A stretch of DNA of 64,000 nt from Massospora cicadina (GCA_022478985.1 JAKSZP010017439.1:28771-92770), one strand, 5' to 3'. Positions 34,086 to 46,379 are shown, counted from the first letter of the stretch. A program made the numbers and translations. Notes: generated by a model from the sequence alone, not told the origin.

Positions 34086-35400
34086 GTGGGGCACTACATC
34101 ATGTGGAGACTGTGGACTCTTCTCCCTTTTAATCCTAACCTTACCAAAAGAGTAAGGTTGAGGAAGCCTTCTAGCGGTAGAGATTAAGCAACTACTTGAC
34201 GCCAGACTATTGGTGCCTTCTAGCAGTCCTTGGGCCTCCCCCTCCTGTTGGTATGGAAGAAGGATGGCAGCCATCAGGTGGTGATGGACTAACGCTGGCT
34301 CAACTCCATCACTAAGAACGACAGTTATCCATTGCCCCAAATAGACGACTCTCTTTACTTTCTCGCCAGATCACAATACCTTTCCGCATTGGATCTTGCT
34401 AGCAGATATTGGCAAGTAGAGCTCACCCCAAAAGCCAAGCCAAGTGTGCACTCATAGAAAACGAGAGGCTATCCAAACCCACAAGGATACTCATGGCCTT
34501 TGCAACGCGCCAGACACCTTTTTAACGCGCCATAGATGGGATCCAGAGTCTTGGATCTATATTGTCCTTGTATATCTTGAAAATATAACCTTTATTTCGC
34601 AAAACTTCAATGGTCATTTGAAACACCTATAGGAAGTCTTCAATCGTCTTAGGAAGAGTTAAATAAAACTCAACCCTTCGGAGTGCTCTTTCTTCCAATT
34701 TGAAGTAGAGTCCCTCAAACAAGGTTAAAAGATGGTTTATAGCTCATTATGGACAAAGTTGATGTCATTGAAAAGACGTCACGCCCCCAGAGCCTGAGTG
34801 ATATTCAGGTATTCATTGGAATGATGGGTTATTATCAGCAGTTCATCTCTTGGTTTGCTGACCTATCTAAGCCCTTGTTTTGCCTCCACCAAAAGAATGT
34901 GTCTTTTGTATGGCGGCCTAAACAGAAACATGCTTTAAATGCGTTAAGGACCGCTTTTTGCAATAAACTTAATATAGTTCATCAGTTCTAATCAACCTTT
35001 ATTGCTATTTATGTATGCGAGTGATATCGCTGTTGGGGCCATAATAGCCCAGCAGGATGAAAAACAAGTCAACTATCCAGTAGCGTTTTTCAGAAAGACC
35101 TTAAGCAAGGCTGAACAAAACCATAACATTACTGAGCGGGAATGCCTGGATGTCTTGTTAGCAATCAAACACTTCCAGCCCTATCCCTATGGCACCCAAT
35201 TTACCATTGTCACTGATCATTCCTCGCTCCAATGCTGCAGCAAATGAAAGACATGGGTGGATGGTTAGCCAGATGGGTTCTAAGGCTGCAGAGCTACGAT
35301 TTAACTATTGTACATCATGCAGGAGCAATTCACCAGAATGTCGATGATCTCTCTAGGGTATCAATACTGGCTGCTTTGACCCTGGGGAGGACTGAATGTA
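34086..35400 (+). pseudogene. P1 reverse transcriptase and RNase H
   Basis: RT fragments: LVPSSSPWAS, VWKKDGSHQVVMD (34250-34290), YLSALDLASRYWQVEL (34380-34425), HGLCNAPDTF. The catalytic box reads YLEN instead of YLDD at 34573-34584. The connection and RNase H follow: IGMMGYYQQFISWFADLSKP (34815-34875), MYASDIAVGAIIAQQDEK, NITERECLDVLLAIKHF, IVTDHSSLQ (35205-35235). The altered active site and at least five frame breaks show long decay. Confidence 0.88.
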
Positions 35401-35599
35401 TGATCTAATAGGCTGGCCAGAACACTGTGCATTGAAAACCCCAAGATCCAAGCTCAACTCTGAAAAATAACCTGTGACACCCAGATTAAGGAAGGAATAA
35501 AAAAGGGTAATAAGAAATGGATTTCTTACATATGTTTTTCTTCTTGAACTGACATTATCCTAGAAGGACATGTGACCGTAGAACACAGGGCAGTGAAGA

Positions 35600-36592
35600 A
35601 GACTCACGAGTGACTAAGGATGATTTTACTGGGACCAAATGGTAGAAACCATCCAAGAGGTCCTGGAAGCATGTATGACATGCCAATCCCAAATTAAGCC
35701 AGTCCCAATATCAGCACTTAGTAGTTGCCCATCGGGTCCTTTCAATGTCATTAGCATTGATGAAGTAGGCCCTCTTCCCACCAGATTGCATGGACATAAA
35801 TATCCTCATAGCCTTGGACCATTTGACCAAATGAGTTTAAGCGATTTCTGTCCCCGCTACCACTGCAAAAGCCATGTCTCTTTTTCTTATTTGATCCATT
35901 TTTACCCATCACAGATGCCCACAAACTTTACTTTCAGACAATGGGTTAAATTTTAACTCACAAGTAGCCCAAGAACTTACTTCACTTTTGGTACTAACCA
36001 GAGTTTTACCGCCCCTTACAACCCATTGACCAATGTGGCAGTGGAACATGCTAACTGAGCCCTTGTCTCTATTTTGTGGAAGATGGTCGCCTATGACCCT
36101 ACTCGCTGGAATCATTATCTACCCAGCGCTTTTCTTGGTTACATAATAGGCTACCATTGTATCATCATAATGCCCCCTTTAAATTCTATAAGAGCGTGCT
36201 CCCAGTTACCAAGTATTGTTCAGCTCCTGCTTGATACCTCCATACTTGAGAACTCTAATTTAATTTTAAGGCCTTATCTGATGAAATTTCCAGCTTCAAG
36301 CCCTAGCTACGCAAGGCATTGTCACCACCACAGAAAGTAAGACATCATAATTTAATTTCAGATGACCCTCCCTACCAATTTGACAATTAGGTGACATCAT
36401 TCTCTTTATCACCATTGACCTGGAAGTTGACAGAAAAAGCTTGACATTCTTTGGTCTGGACCTTAGAAAGGTCATTTATAAGGTGAATTCATATATTCCA
36501 TTGCTGAAGTCAATCATAGTATAATGGTGAATCGAGTACATGGATGATTTCTTCAGCCCTATACCCCCTCTGACATGATATTGAGGGGGCGT
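35600..36592 (+). pseudogene. P1 integrase and polypurine tract
   Basis: MVETIQEVLEACMTCQSQIKP (end of the HHCC finger, 35639-35700), ISIDEVGPLPTRL (first catalytic Asp, near 35755), FTAPYNPLTNVAVEHAN (third acidic residue kept as Glu, near 36005-36055), then a C-terminal domain to 36340. A weak tail continues to about 36570. The purine run tgagggggcgt at 36582-36592 borders the 3' LTR. Confidence 0.82.
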
Positions 36593-37061
36593 TGTTAGAT
36601 ATTGAAGGATAAGCAAGTTGAAATCCTTACCTCCAAATTGAGCCTTTGTATTTCGACTCTTGAGGCAGAGTAAATGGAACCTTACCCTGAAGGAACTAAT
36701 ATAAGATTTGATCAAGAGGCATCACATGCATGAGAATCAATAGAGACACCTTCAGGAATCCCATCCCTGATTCTCATGTCTCAAGAGAGGCACAGACCCA
36801 CCGCTGTGGTCATGAAGAAGATGCATAATAATGAGGGTACTGACCAGTTGGTCAATCCAGAAGGCAGTGAAAGTTCCTGATCATACTGGGTCCGTAGGTC
36901 CTTAAGGCACCACATCCCCACACTCCCTATAGATATTGATGCTTTTTAACTCAATAAAGTAGTCTATATTCGCCCCATCATTTTGGCCTCTACGCTAGTT
37001 TACAGCTTTGATTCAATTATTAAACTTTAGTGTCAGTCAAGAGAACTTTACGCCTAGAAAA
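36593..37061 (+). repeat. P1 3' LTR
   Basis: Starts TGTTAGATATTG and aligns with 14602-15078 over the full length. It contains the AATAAAGT-like signal at 36951 that could serve polyadenylation. Confidence 0.87.
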
Positions 37062-39225
37062 TGCTTGCCCAGTTAAGGATAAGGCAGCACTTAACAAAGA
37101 AAACTATATTCACACCAACGATAGTCTAACCATTGACAATTGGGCCTATAGCGCATTGTATTTAGTAACTTTACAAGAGATTATGGTATTCTGTTTCCAC
37201 ATATAAAAGTAAATCATAATTAGAGGTGATAATTCAATAATCCTTGTAAGAATATGTAGCATTAGGGCTTTTATCAAGAAAGGCTCAACTATAGGGTTTA
37301 ACCTTACCCTATTGAATTATTCAGAAAACCCCAATTCTAGTAATACAAATATTGGTACTAATAATGTAGTTGGCTAGAAATATAATTAAGTTTCACCTAG
37401 CATGGACAGTTATTATAATAACTTACAGAATTCTAAAGCCCTTTTGTAGGATTTGATTGATCTAAAACCCTGATAATGTAGGTCTTTATATACCCATGAC
37501 TGCTGCAATGATTTGACAGCAGTCATCATAACATAAGAGGATGAACCAGTATAAATACCAGATGAAAAGAGTTGCGCACAAAAATACATATTAATGCCCA
37601 AAAGGTACCCTTTTAGACCTTTATGTTCAATCAATAAAGATAGAAGAATTACCAAAACTTCATCTGAAGAGAGTTTTCCTGTTTGTATGATTTTAGAAAT
37701 GAGCATATTATCATATCAGAAAAAATAACTTAAAAAATCAATTATTGAGACAACTGAGATTCCAATGCAGCCACAAGAGCTACAGGAGTCATGGGAACAT
37801 CAGGAGCCACAGTTAGGATCAGAACAATAGTCACACATTGAGAAAAAAAAACAAAATATCCGCATTAACTGTAAAAGAAACCCAGAAGATGAGAAAGAAT
37901 CGTGGAATTGGGCTCCACCAACACTGAAACTAAGATAAAAACCAATATCTCCCTATAAGAAGATTTTTCTTCAAATATAAATAAAGTACCACTTTAACAC
38001 CCCAAATTTTATAAGTACCATATGTTAAAGCTGGGGTTTTACAGGCTATATTCAAAGTACTAAGATTGTGGGATTTTGCATTTGAGCATGTGAGAAGTGG
38101 ATGATCCAGATTAAAGTAGATCTTATTTACTATTTCCTTACCAAAAATGAGGTGGCTTGTTGCCTATTGAACTCTAGTCATCCTACTTCAAACTATGACC
38201 CAAGCAAAACTTTAAATAAATCTATACTGCAACTAAACAACTTAACTCTTTAAATATTGGCTTTAGAACTTAACTTACTAAACCTTTTATAGGGCTGTCT
38301 CACTTTTCAGAATCAACCTGTCAACTCATATTTGCAAATGGGTCTCAACAGGTTTGAATTTACTATAAATAACATTGTATCTGATCTCCAATTCCATACT
38401 TTACATATAAAAAAATGGGATTGGCTCAGTTAACAAGGTTAGGGGGTTTGTTGGGTGATTCAGGTGGCCTGCCAATGCAGCAAAGTTAAATATGATATCT
38501 GAGTGTAGTATTCTGTTAGGAATTAATCATTCGTCCTTCTTGACTCAGTCTTCTGAAATAGAGGGCTTGTCAAGATCCGGGTGAGTAGCAATATCATAAA
38601 ACTTAAGTGATCCCTAGGTAAGGTACTTCTATTTGGAGTCAATTGATTACCTTTATTTACTCAGTTTTCAGGGAGAGAGGGTTTTTTGATAATCCAAGTG
38701 AGTTGCAAAATCATAAATCTTAAGTATCCTGGATAAATATAGTTATATTTAAAGTTAACAGTTCATTCTTTACGGCAGACAATAGCTGCAATTACAATTA
38801 ATACTGTAACCTTAGGGTACTAAAATTAGAGCCAACAGATTGATTGTTAAAATTAATTATAAAGTGTTTTGCCTCAAACAAATAGATATAGTTTGTTTAG
38901 TCAAATTCCAGCTCTAGTCAACACATAACACCTACCCCTTTTTAATTAGGTTTGTGAGTTTCAATGGCAAGTTAATCTAGAGATCTTTTGTTATATGAAT
39001 AATTAGTATCTTTTGTCCAGTTGTAATCCACAGAGTGAGCAGTGCCTCAGCTACAATAAGGTTGTAGAAAATTAGCGTGTAGCCTATTGATGATCCAGCC
39101 TTCAAAAATTTCTTTATTGTGTAAACATCTAGTCCTGCCTATCAAGAGTTGTAAATTGATTCTCCAAAAAAGTGATGTTTAATTTGCTCTTTCAGCATTA
39201 TGGGTATCACAATAAGGTATTGTTT
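37062..39225 (-). other. Probable 3' part of M2, not delimited
   Basis: Left of the M2 integrase fragment, where the element's 3' region and LTR should lie. AT-rich with stops. One 97-codon open stretch (37413-37706, minus strand, Leu/Ile/Ser-rich, no motif) is unexplained. A tandem duplication lies at 38541-38770. I could not find a second LTR copy to set the boundary. Confidence 0.35.
38541..38770. repeat. Diverged tandem duplication, unit about 115 bp
   Basis: The segment ctcagtcttctgaaatagag...cataaaacttaag (from about 38543) is echoed by ctcagttttcagggagagag...cataaatcttaag (from about 38660). Both carry a gtgagt(a/t)gcaa core. Confidence 0.65.
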
Positions 39226-39725
39226 CTACTTTGAAAGAGGATAGACAGGTTTGGTTAATATTCTCGGCTGATTTATGTGATAATATTTCTGGCTAAAGTG
39301 GAGCTGTAATCCAGAGATTGTAACCTTATCAATAAAGGTGTAGCCTATTGTTTTATTCAGATGGTTTAACATCAAGAAAATAGTGAAGGACTGAGAATAG
39401 TAATGGGATAAAGTTGGCTTATATCTATATTGCAATTTTATGGGGTGCTCCCAATTTTGCTGTGATAGCAAATAAGTGAAAACAAAGCAGGACCAACACG
39501 CAATGCCCAAAGGGATGGTGAGCTCATGGTTAAATTCCTAAGTATCTGGACTATGGTCCCATTCACTCGTTTAATTACCCTTTGAGTTTGGGGTGATATG
39601 AGTGGATAGGACACCTCTAATCGCCATAAGCTCAATGAGTTAAAAGATCACATAAGACTTGAAATCTGTCCCATTGTTAGATAGTATAATTTAAAAACAT
39701 CCATAATAATGAATGATACCAACAA
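39226..39725 (-). pseudogene. M2 integrase, downstream fragment
   Basis: On the minus strand IILSNNGTDFKSYVIF (second catalytic Asp changed to Asn, 39640-39690) is followed by ELMAIRGVL, RVIKRVNGTIVQILRNL near 39570 (catalytic Glu replaced by Lys), and a later block near 39470. It aligns part by part with the M1 integrase. The fragment begins exactly at the LINE-B duplication (39708-39725); the upstream coding resumes at 45027. Confidence 0.85.
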
Positions 39726-39966
39726 AAACTTTTCTTTCTCGTTGCAAACACTTTTGCAACCCATTCAATTCAAGACTAAATCTAGTTTGATAATCTCATA
39801 GAGGGGATTAGTCTGTGCCCATGTCTGGGAGCAGTTGGGCAAGCAAGGCAAGAGGAGCAGGCGGAAGGCCCGCGGCCTCTAACGTTCAAAAACGCCCTGG
39901 AGAATCCGGCGGAATAGAAAAAAATCTAAAAAAACTGGCGGTCACAATTTCCCCAGAGATACTCGC

Positions 39967-41112
39967 ATGGCAAGCATGATGCAACCAGTACATCAACACG
40001 CCACATACCCAGCCACTTTCGTCAGTGGAATTTGGAGTCCGTGTGTATCTGGACATCCAAAAATGGCCCTATGGGAAAAATTTTGTGAAGATGTACACAA
40101 AATTTTCCCGACTGCGGTGTACGTTGCACCTCACACCATGTCGCGCAGTTGGCTGGACCTAGGTTTCAAAAGCAAAATAGCAGCAGATGAGGCTGCAGCA
40201 GTGCGCATAGTGGTCGACCTCCCCTGAAGGGCAACAGGTCATTGAAACTAAATGCACCAGATGGACAAAATCAAACCAAATTTTCCTCACGTTTGACTTT
40301 TTGCCTATTATGGTAAAACGTGAAATTTTGGAGCAACACCTTAAAGATGGTCTCACCATATACGGCGAAATACAATCTTTCAAAATGCAACGTTTCACGC
40401 TGATGCCACACCTGTGCACTGGCAAAGCCATCGCAGTTCTGACCCCAACTGAGGAGATCATGAAGGACCTAACCAGATCCCGCACTCCACCTTTATTGAT
40501 ATCGCAGGGCACACCACCCACCCATTCTGGGTAACTGTGGACAGTGCGCCCCCCATTTGCACCCACTGTGACGCGTTTGGCCATAAGGCGCACGCATGCC
40601 CCATCAAAGAGGGCGTCACATTCCAAGAGCACCCCTCGGCGGCCATGGCCAGCGGAGAGGCGCACTATGAACCAACCTTAAGCACCAAGGAGGCTTTCCT
40701 GTGGGGAGCACAAGGCTGCTACCTATTGGTAAAGCCCATCTCCCCGCAGGAGCGGAAGAAGGCCAAGCAGGCCCATAGGACCGCGGCCAAGGAAGCAGCC
40801 AAGGCCACCACCACCATCCCACACTCACAACGCCAGGAGGACATGGAGACCTTCGCGGTGGAAGCAACTCAGGAATCCATCACCCAATCAGATTGGGAGG
40901 CCCATGCCGAATGGGCCACTCAATCTGAGGATCCAATGGGAGATTCGATCTCACCCAATCGCTGCACCCAAGCCCCAGTCGAAACCAACTTGGGACCTAT
41001 CCCAACTGAAAATTTTTTTTTGCCCCACTTGACGGTGCACCAAACTTATCTGCACCGCAAAAAATTCGTACGACGTCAGGAAAACAAAAAGCGAAGGCCA
41101 AAGCCAATGTGA
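39967..41112 (+). pseudogene. LINE B ORF1 with RRM-like domain and CCHC knuckle
   Basis: ATG at 39967 (MASMMQPVHQHATYP). The frame is open to 40227 with SRSWLDLGFKSKIAADEAAA, a motif also seen in LINE C. After a frameshift, LTFDFLPIMVKREILEQHLK and GKAIAVL (40285-40445) match the domain of LINE A ORF1 in an RRM-like pattern. The 191-codon stretch 40537-41112 starts with the knuckle CTHCDAFGHKAHAC (40558-40599) and ends in a basic tail. At least two frameshifts. ORF1 would bind element RNA. Confidence 0.85.
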
Positions 41113-41239
41113 CTCTTTCTGCAAAAATTAACAAAAACCCCGATAGCGTTGCTGCTAATACCCGTGCTGCTGTGAAAGCCCATGGGGACCTGGAAGAGGC
41201 TGGTGGGCCTGGGGGCCCACCCCTCACACCTAAGGTGCA

Positions 41240-44200
41240 AAGGGGAAACCTTCACTCTAGGGACACTGAATATCGCCGGACTTAAGGCCTCCCCATCCTG
41301 GGCTAGGAAACTGAGTTTTTTATAAAACAATTTACCCATGGATATCCTGGCCATCCAGGAGTCCCACTGTCCACGAGGTTCCAAGGAAGCTTGGAAAACA
41401 ATGCTCCTACCATCCCTATCCTTTTGGTCGAAGCACTGTGGGGTGCTAATTCGGAAAAACAATTTTTTCAAATTTATATCTTCAGAAACATTCCTAAATG
41501 GCCAAGTACTTGTTGTCACCTTCTCATGGGCCAATGTTGCACACACAATTGTCAACATTTACACCCCAAATGGTGCACATGAGCGTTGGGAATTTTTCTC
41601 ATCAGTCAAATCCCTCCTGCTACCCCCCAATTCTTTCCTAATTGGTGACATGAACTGTTGGCTAACCTCACCAATGGACCGGTGGCCACCCTCACCCCAT
41701 GCCCCACAGGGTCACGTAGAACTACGCGTTCTAAAAGCCACCCTTGGGTTAATGGATGCGCTGCCGCAACATGCCTCACTGCTCAAAAACATGATGCATC
41801 CCCACGTCCACAATGGCCAATTAAGGTCCATGACCCGCATCGACCTTATTCTAGCACCGGCGAAATTCCAACCCCACATCTCCCACTTTAAAACAATGAA
41901 AATGGAATTCTCCGACCACTGACTAGTCTCGATAACATACCACTTACCCATCACAGTTGTAAAGGCCCCACATTGGTACAAAATCCGCCCCCCAGAGCTC
42001 GCGTCGCCAGGATTTTCCACGTGGGTGTAAGAGGCAACTTTGGCAAAATTGTTTGTTGCACCATTTTGTGTGGACCCCATTTCCACATGGGCAACTTTCA
42101 AAGAAGACACCATCCGCCACTATCGCCATCTCTCATCCAGACGCTCACGAGCCACATTGGCGGTTATATCGCGCGCACTGGCGGAATTAGCCCACTTGGA
42201 GTCCAACATTCCAGCCTCAGGATATAGCCCTGCATGAGGCCAGAAGTGGGTGGAGGCAGGCGCCCACCTCAACGCACTTGAAAAGCAACACAAACATCAG
42301 GTTTGTGTCCAATACAGGGCCACACGCATCACTAAAGGTGACAAGTGCCCCGCATACTTCTTCAAAAAAAATTTTGCACCACGCCAGAGCGTGGCCTACA
42401 CACAGGTGCGAAGATTGGATAATTCTATTGTGGGCACACTGGCCGAAGTGGCAATTGAATTGCAAAGATATTACTCCAAGTTATACTGAGCTGAACCAAT
42501 TCAGCCAGCTGAAATGGCAGAATTTCTTGACAGAGCTCATATCTGCACCATTTTCCAATACCTGGAAATAATGAATTTAATTACTTTGAACGAATTATGG
42601 ACTACCATTTGCGGTGCGCCAAACTGAAAATGCCCAGGCCCAGATGGCATTCCATATGAGTTCTACAAAAAATATTTTAAATATATATCCCCATTGCTGC
42701 TAGCCTCACTCAACCAAAGCCTGTTGGAAACGCGCCTCCTACCAGGAGGACATGAGGCCTTTACGGTCACACTCTTCAAGAAAGGGGATAGGCTAGACTT
42801 AGCCAACTGGCGCCCCATTTCTCTAACAAACACAGACACCAAAATTTTAACAAAAATCATGGCTAACCGTTTAGGGACTGTACCATCTGCCACCATCTCC
42901 CCAGAACAATTCGGTTTCATCCCCAGAAGGTCGATTTGGGATAACGTGCACTCTGTGGCTAATGTGTGTCAGTCCACAGCCTCTGGGGCACTTGTATTCT
43001 TGGACCAACAAAAGGCCTATGATAGAGTAAACTGGGAATACCTTAGGGCCTGACTCCAACAATTCTGCCTACCTCCCCGCTTCATTAACTGGGTGATGCT
43101 GCTCACGGAATCTGCAACAATGGCAGTGCGCAGCCCAGGTTTCCTAACGGAAGTAGTCCGTCCTCAAAGGGGCCTGCGACAAGGGGACCCCCTGAGCCCA
43201 CTCCTATACAACTTCAGCCTTGACCCACTACTGCGAAATGTGAATGCCCAACTCACTGGGGTCCATGTGCCAGGCCAAACCCCAGTCAAGATGATGGCAT
43301 TTGCAGATGATTGCGTGGTGGGGGTGTCTAATAACAAAGATGCATGCGCGCTTGAAGCCCTCATCCAGGAATATTCCTGGGTAAGCAACGCGGCACTGAA
43401 CGCCTCCAAAAACGAAATCATCCTCCTTGGTTGGTTTCAGAACTGCTGGGCCCCAGCAAGTAGTTCCCAACTTGGCCCATCTGCTCGCCCACGTCCACGC
43501 CTTACTAACTCAAAACACGCCGCTCCACTGGTGCTCCCCTTTGTGCCACGACCTACCATAGGACCGGTACACCATCTGGGCGTGTGGTTGGAGGCAGGTG
43601 GATACGCGTCAGCAGTAATGGAGTGCCATATACTGAACAATGTGACAAAGTGAATCGCCTCTCTCAGAGCCCACCCTACTACCCTCACTGGCAGGGTTGT
43701 TCTTGCCAACTCTATGCTCCTATCCAAAGTCTGGTTCGGAGCCCACGCCATCCCCTTCTCCCCAAGCTTCTTCAAATCCCTGTATGCTTTGCTACAAGGT
43801 TGGCTTTGGTCAGGCCGCCCTCCACCAGTACAGCTAGAGGTCATGTTTGGCCCTCATCATCATGGTGGCATGGGCCTACTTGACTTCAAAGCCCATGCCG
43901 CCAAGATCCTGGGCACCTGGATTGCAGCTGTCACTGCTCCTACACTCCCATCCCAACACTGGTCCCACGCGGCCCGCTCCAACTTCTCCTGAGCCTTGGG
44001 CCTCAACAATCCATCAAACCCACACTCCCTGATGAAATACCTAGCATCACACACATCAGCCACATGTCCTCATGGGACCAAAACCCACTACAAACGAATC
44101 CTACTCTCCATGCGAAGCGCAGAGTGGAGAATTTGTATTAGTGGACATACAACCCAAAGAGGCCGCCCCTCTCCTCAGTTCACACAAGAGGTACAGGGGC

Positions 44201-44881
44201 TACCCATCCATGATGGCGTGATCCCCATTCGACCCCAAGTCCTATCCAGGGTGGACTACCTGGACATGATGGACATCCCTTATTCCACTGAGACCCAAAA
44301 GACTATCTGGAAATATGCACACCATCCTCTGTTGCAGCCTCAAGTCCGATCCCATGTGTGGCGCTGCCTGAGGCGGGTGTATCATACAGCTGAGCGCTCT
44401 AATGCTTTACACTCATCCTGTGTCGTGTGGCCAGTATGGAACGCTGTTTCACCGCCTGGAGAAGTGCTCCCACCAATAAAGTAATATGGCGCGAAGTCCA
44501 ACGTCTGCTAGGCCAGGATCAAACACATCCCTTCAGTCTGTCAAGAGATATGTTTGCTTCATCAATGGCCTCCCCCTCCCACCCTCCCTCCATGCTCTGG
44601 TGGTTGCAATCGCCATGTGGACTATCCACACGATTGTCTTGGATGCCATCGCTGGATCCATCCCCACCCTCCTTGAAGCTGTCCACAGATTCCGGTCACA
44701 TTTGGTGGATCACTTTCAAGCGTGGATGTTTGGATATCTCATACCGCGTCGCCGACAGCTGGTCTCCTCCTGGTTCCCAGTCTGGTTCATCAAATCAGAC
44801 CCCTTCCTCCACACGTGCTCAATAGTGGCTACGTCCCCTACACACGTTCCCTCCCCTTCCCATAAGTGGCGTTCCCGCTGA
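41240..44881 (+). pseudogene. LINE B ORF2: endonuclease/reverse transcriptase polyprotein
   Basis: Endonuclease: FTLGTLNIAGLKASPS (about 41252), MDILAIQESHCPRG (41338), GDMN at 41644-41655, RIDLILAP near 41840, FSDH near 41910. RT: CPGPDGIPYEFY near 42630, WRPISLTNTDTKIL near 42810, FIPRRSIWDN near 42915, DQQKAYDRVNW near 43005, GLRQGDPLSPLLYN near 43175, catalytic FADD at 43300-43311. The C-terminal motif CGQYGTLFHRLEKC (44419-44460) is a C-x8-H-x4-C finger. Stops and frameshifts (43051, 43653, near 43990 and others) inactivate it, although the catalytic motifs survive. Upstream start uncertain. Confidence 0.9.
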
Positions 44882-45008
44882 CAACAAGAGATAGCATCGC
44901 TTCTCTGGGGTGCCTCCCCTGGTACTAAGTTTTGTCTCATCTGAGTCATATTCGGAAGTGTCCGTCCCATGGTCAGCTTTCCCTGCAATAAATTTAAATT
45001 TAAATTTA

Positions 45009-45728
45009 AATGAATGATACTAACAAGTATAAATTTTGCTGTGGCCAATACTCCAAGATCTCAAATTTTTTTGCAATGACCCATTTTTAAGATGAGTATT
45101 AGCCACAATAGGAATTTAGAATTCAGGCTGTTAGTAGGAAGGGCCCAATCACATCTATTGAAATGGTCTCCCTAGCCCAGTTTCGATTCACTAGCTAGTA
45201 TGTTGTTCATTCAATTGAAGTCTTATTTAGTTGAAATTCACAACAGTGCAAAATTACGCCCTGGACTTTAAAATGTTGTTAATCATTAATAGTTGATCTC
45301 ACTTGTTTAAGCAATCTAGTAGACCCCCATGGTCCACGGCTCCGTGGGCCTCCCTTATTATATCTTTCCTTCTAGATAGTCTTGGTATCACTTTCCTGGA
45401 TCCATCATACGTCTTATAAAAATTTCTCTACCAATAAAAAATCTTTTATAATTTAGTCTAGGACGGCAGTAACTCTTTTGGTTCATCTACGCAATTATTT
45501 TCTAACATTTTATTAAATAATTTATCCACAAAAAGGACCAAGATAGCTAATAGGTAGTTGTGAAAGCCCATCTGCATTCTTATGAACTAAGCCTGCTTGG
45601 TGGGTGATCTTGTAATCATGTGCTTGAGGTTTAGCGTCCAGAGTGATAATCTCTCACCCAGTTCATTCAAACTTTGTAACCACTTTAGGGAACTTTGATG
45701 AGTAGCCACTTTGAAGTTATTCCCATAT
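45009..45728 (-). pseudogene. M2 integrase start and RNase H end, middle fragment
   Basis: The minus-strand reading ends TAKFILVSI at the LINE-B duplication, in frame with the continuation at 39.7 kb and aligned to TTRFILDQV of M1. Upstream (45540-45728) it parallels M1 19900-20070, the end of RNase H and the spacer to integrase. It stops at the P3 duplication catat (45724-45728). Confidence 0.8.
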
Positions 45729-46281
45729 TGTCATGATTCTGATATGACTGGACAATAAGCCTGAAATAGCTAGAGCGGATTGGGAAGATTCTGCTGACCA
45801 TGATAATAGTTACGATTATTTGAGTGCCTCAAGATGAGGCAATATTGGGAGATGATGAGTTTTATTGGATCGCCTTCAAACAAGGTGATAAGGCATTAAG
45901 CGCGATGTCAACATTCAACAGATACAAAATAGATTGCCTCAAATTAGGGAGATAGAGAGCTGAAGAATAACAAGCTAGAACCAAGGATAATTAGTATAGA
46001 ATAATCCAAGCTAAGAGCAGTATTATCCAAAGCCACTGTATATAAGTGAGATGGGCAATTGAGAAGAGGAGGTTGTAAATAGTAGAGAGAGAACGGGACA
46101 GTAAGAGCTTGCTGTAATTATTAAAGTAAATAAAAGATCGTTGGGGAGATTGCTCCTAGATTTTAATATAATCAATTGTGTCCAAAGGACCAACGATCCC
46201 CATATTGACTGTCTGTTGTTCGTGGATTTGACCTGTGCAACCCTTATGGCTTATCCCAACGATACCTCCTTAAACTATAAT
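45729..46281 (+). repeat. P3 5' LTR
   Basis: Starts TGTCATGATTCTG and aligns with 51715-52274; shared blocks include agtgagatgggcaattgaga and taaataaaagatcgtt, which contains a possible polyadenylation signal AATAAA. Ends about aaactataa before the primer site. Confidence 0.9.
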
Positions 46282-46283
46282 AG

Positions 46284-46295
46284 TGGTGCTCACTA
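46284..46295 (+). promoter_or_regulatory. P3 candidate primer binding site TGGTGCTCACTA
   Basis: Same 12-mer and same place as in P1, P2 and M1. Confidence 0.75.
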
Positions 46296-46379
46296 CAGGA
46301 GACTCATTGATCAACCACTAAAATATTAAAATTCTCAGCCGCTAGATATGTATCATAAAGCCTGCGTTGCTGAGAAATC

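Larger units (their letters stand above)
14602..37061 (+). mobile_element. P1, outer gypsy element of a three-element nest
   Basis: The LTR at 14602-15078 matches the LTR at 36593-37061. Between them P1 coding is found in three blocks in the correct order: 5' gag 15093-15460, gag continuation 25021-26452, and protease to integrase 32830-36580. The gaps are filled exactly by M1 (15461-25015) and P2 (26458-32824), each with its own 5-bp target duplication. Without the inserts P1 would be about 6.5 kb, a normal gypsy size. All frames are broken. The outer ends (aatat against tgctt) show no clear duplication, so its own insertion site is not confirmed. Confidence 0.88.
39726..45008 (+). mobile_element. 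LINE B, near full-length non-LTR retrotransposon
   Basis: Plus-strand element of 5.3 kb inserted in the M2 integrase. An 18-bp direct repeat with one mismatch (aatgaatgatac core) flanks it at 39708-39725 and 45009-45026. The 5' UTR runs to 39966, ORF1 follows, then ORF2, a short 3' UTR, and an A-rich tail (aataaatttaaattt). Its 3' end is shared with the copy at 1-411. Related to LINE A in domain plan but with an unrelated 3' UTR. Confidence 0.92.

Noticed and set aside
14596..37066. A 5-bp target duplication for P1
   Set aside because: Flanks aatat and tgctt do not match even with small shifts of the decayed LTR ends.
37413..37706. 97-codon minus-strand ORF as a possible host gene
   Set aside because: No motif, AT-rich hydrophobic composition, and it lies inside the likely 3' part of M2; length is within chance for such DNA.
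38410..38480. tRNA-like string ttggctcagttaac
   Set aside because: Resembles a D-arm, but there is no matching B box, acceptor stem or anticodon arm downstream.
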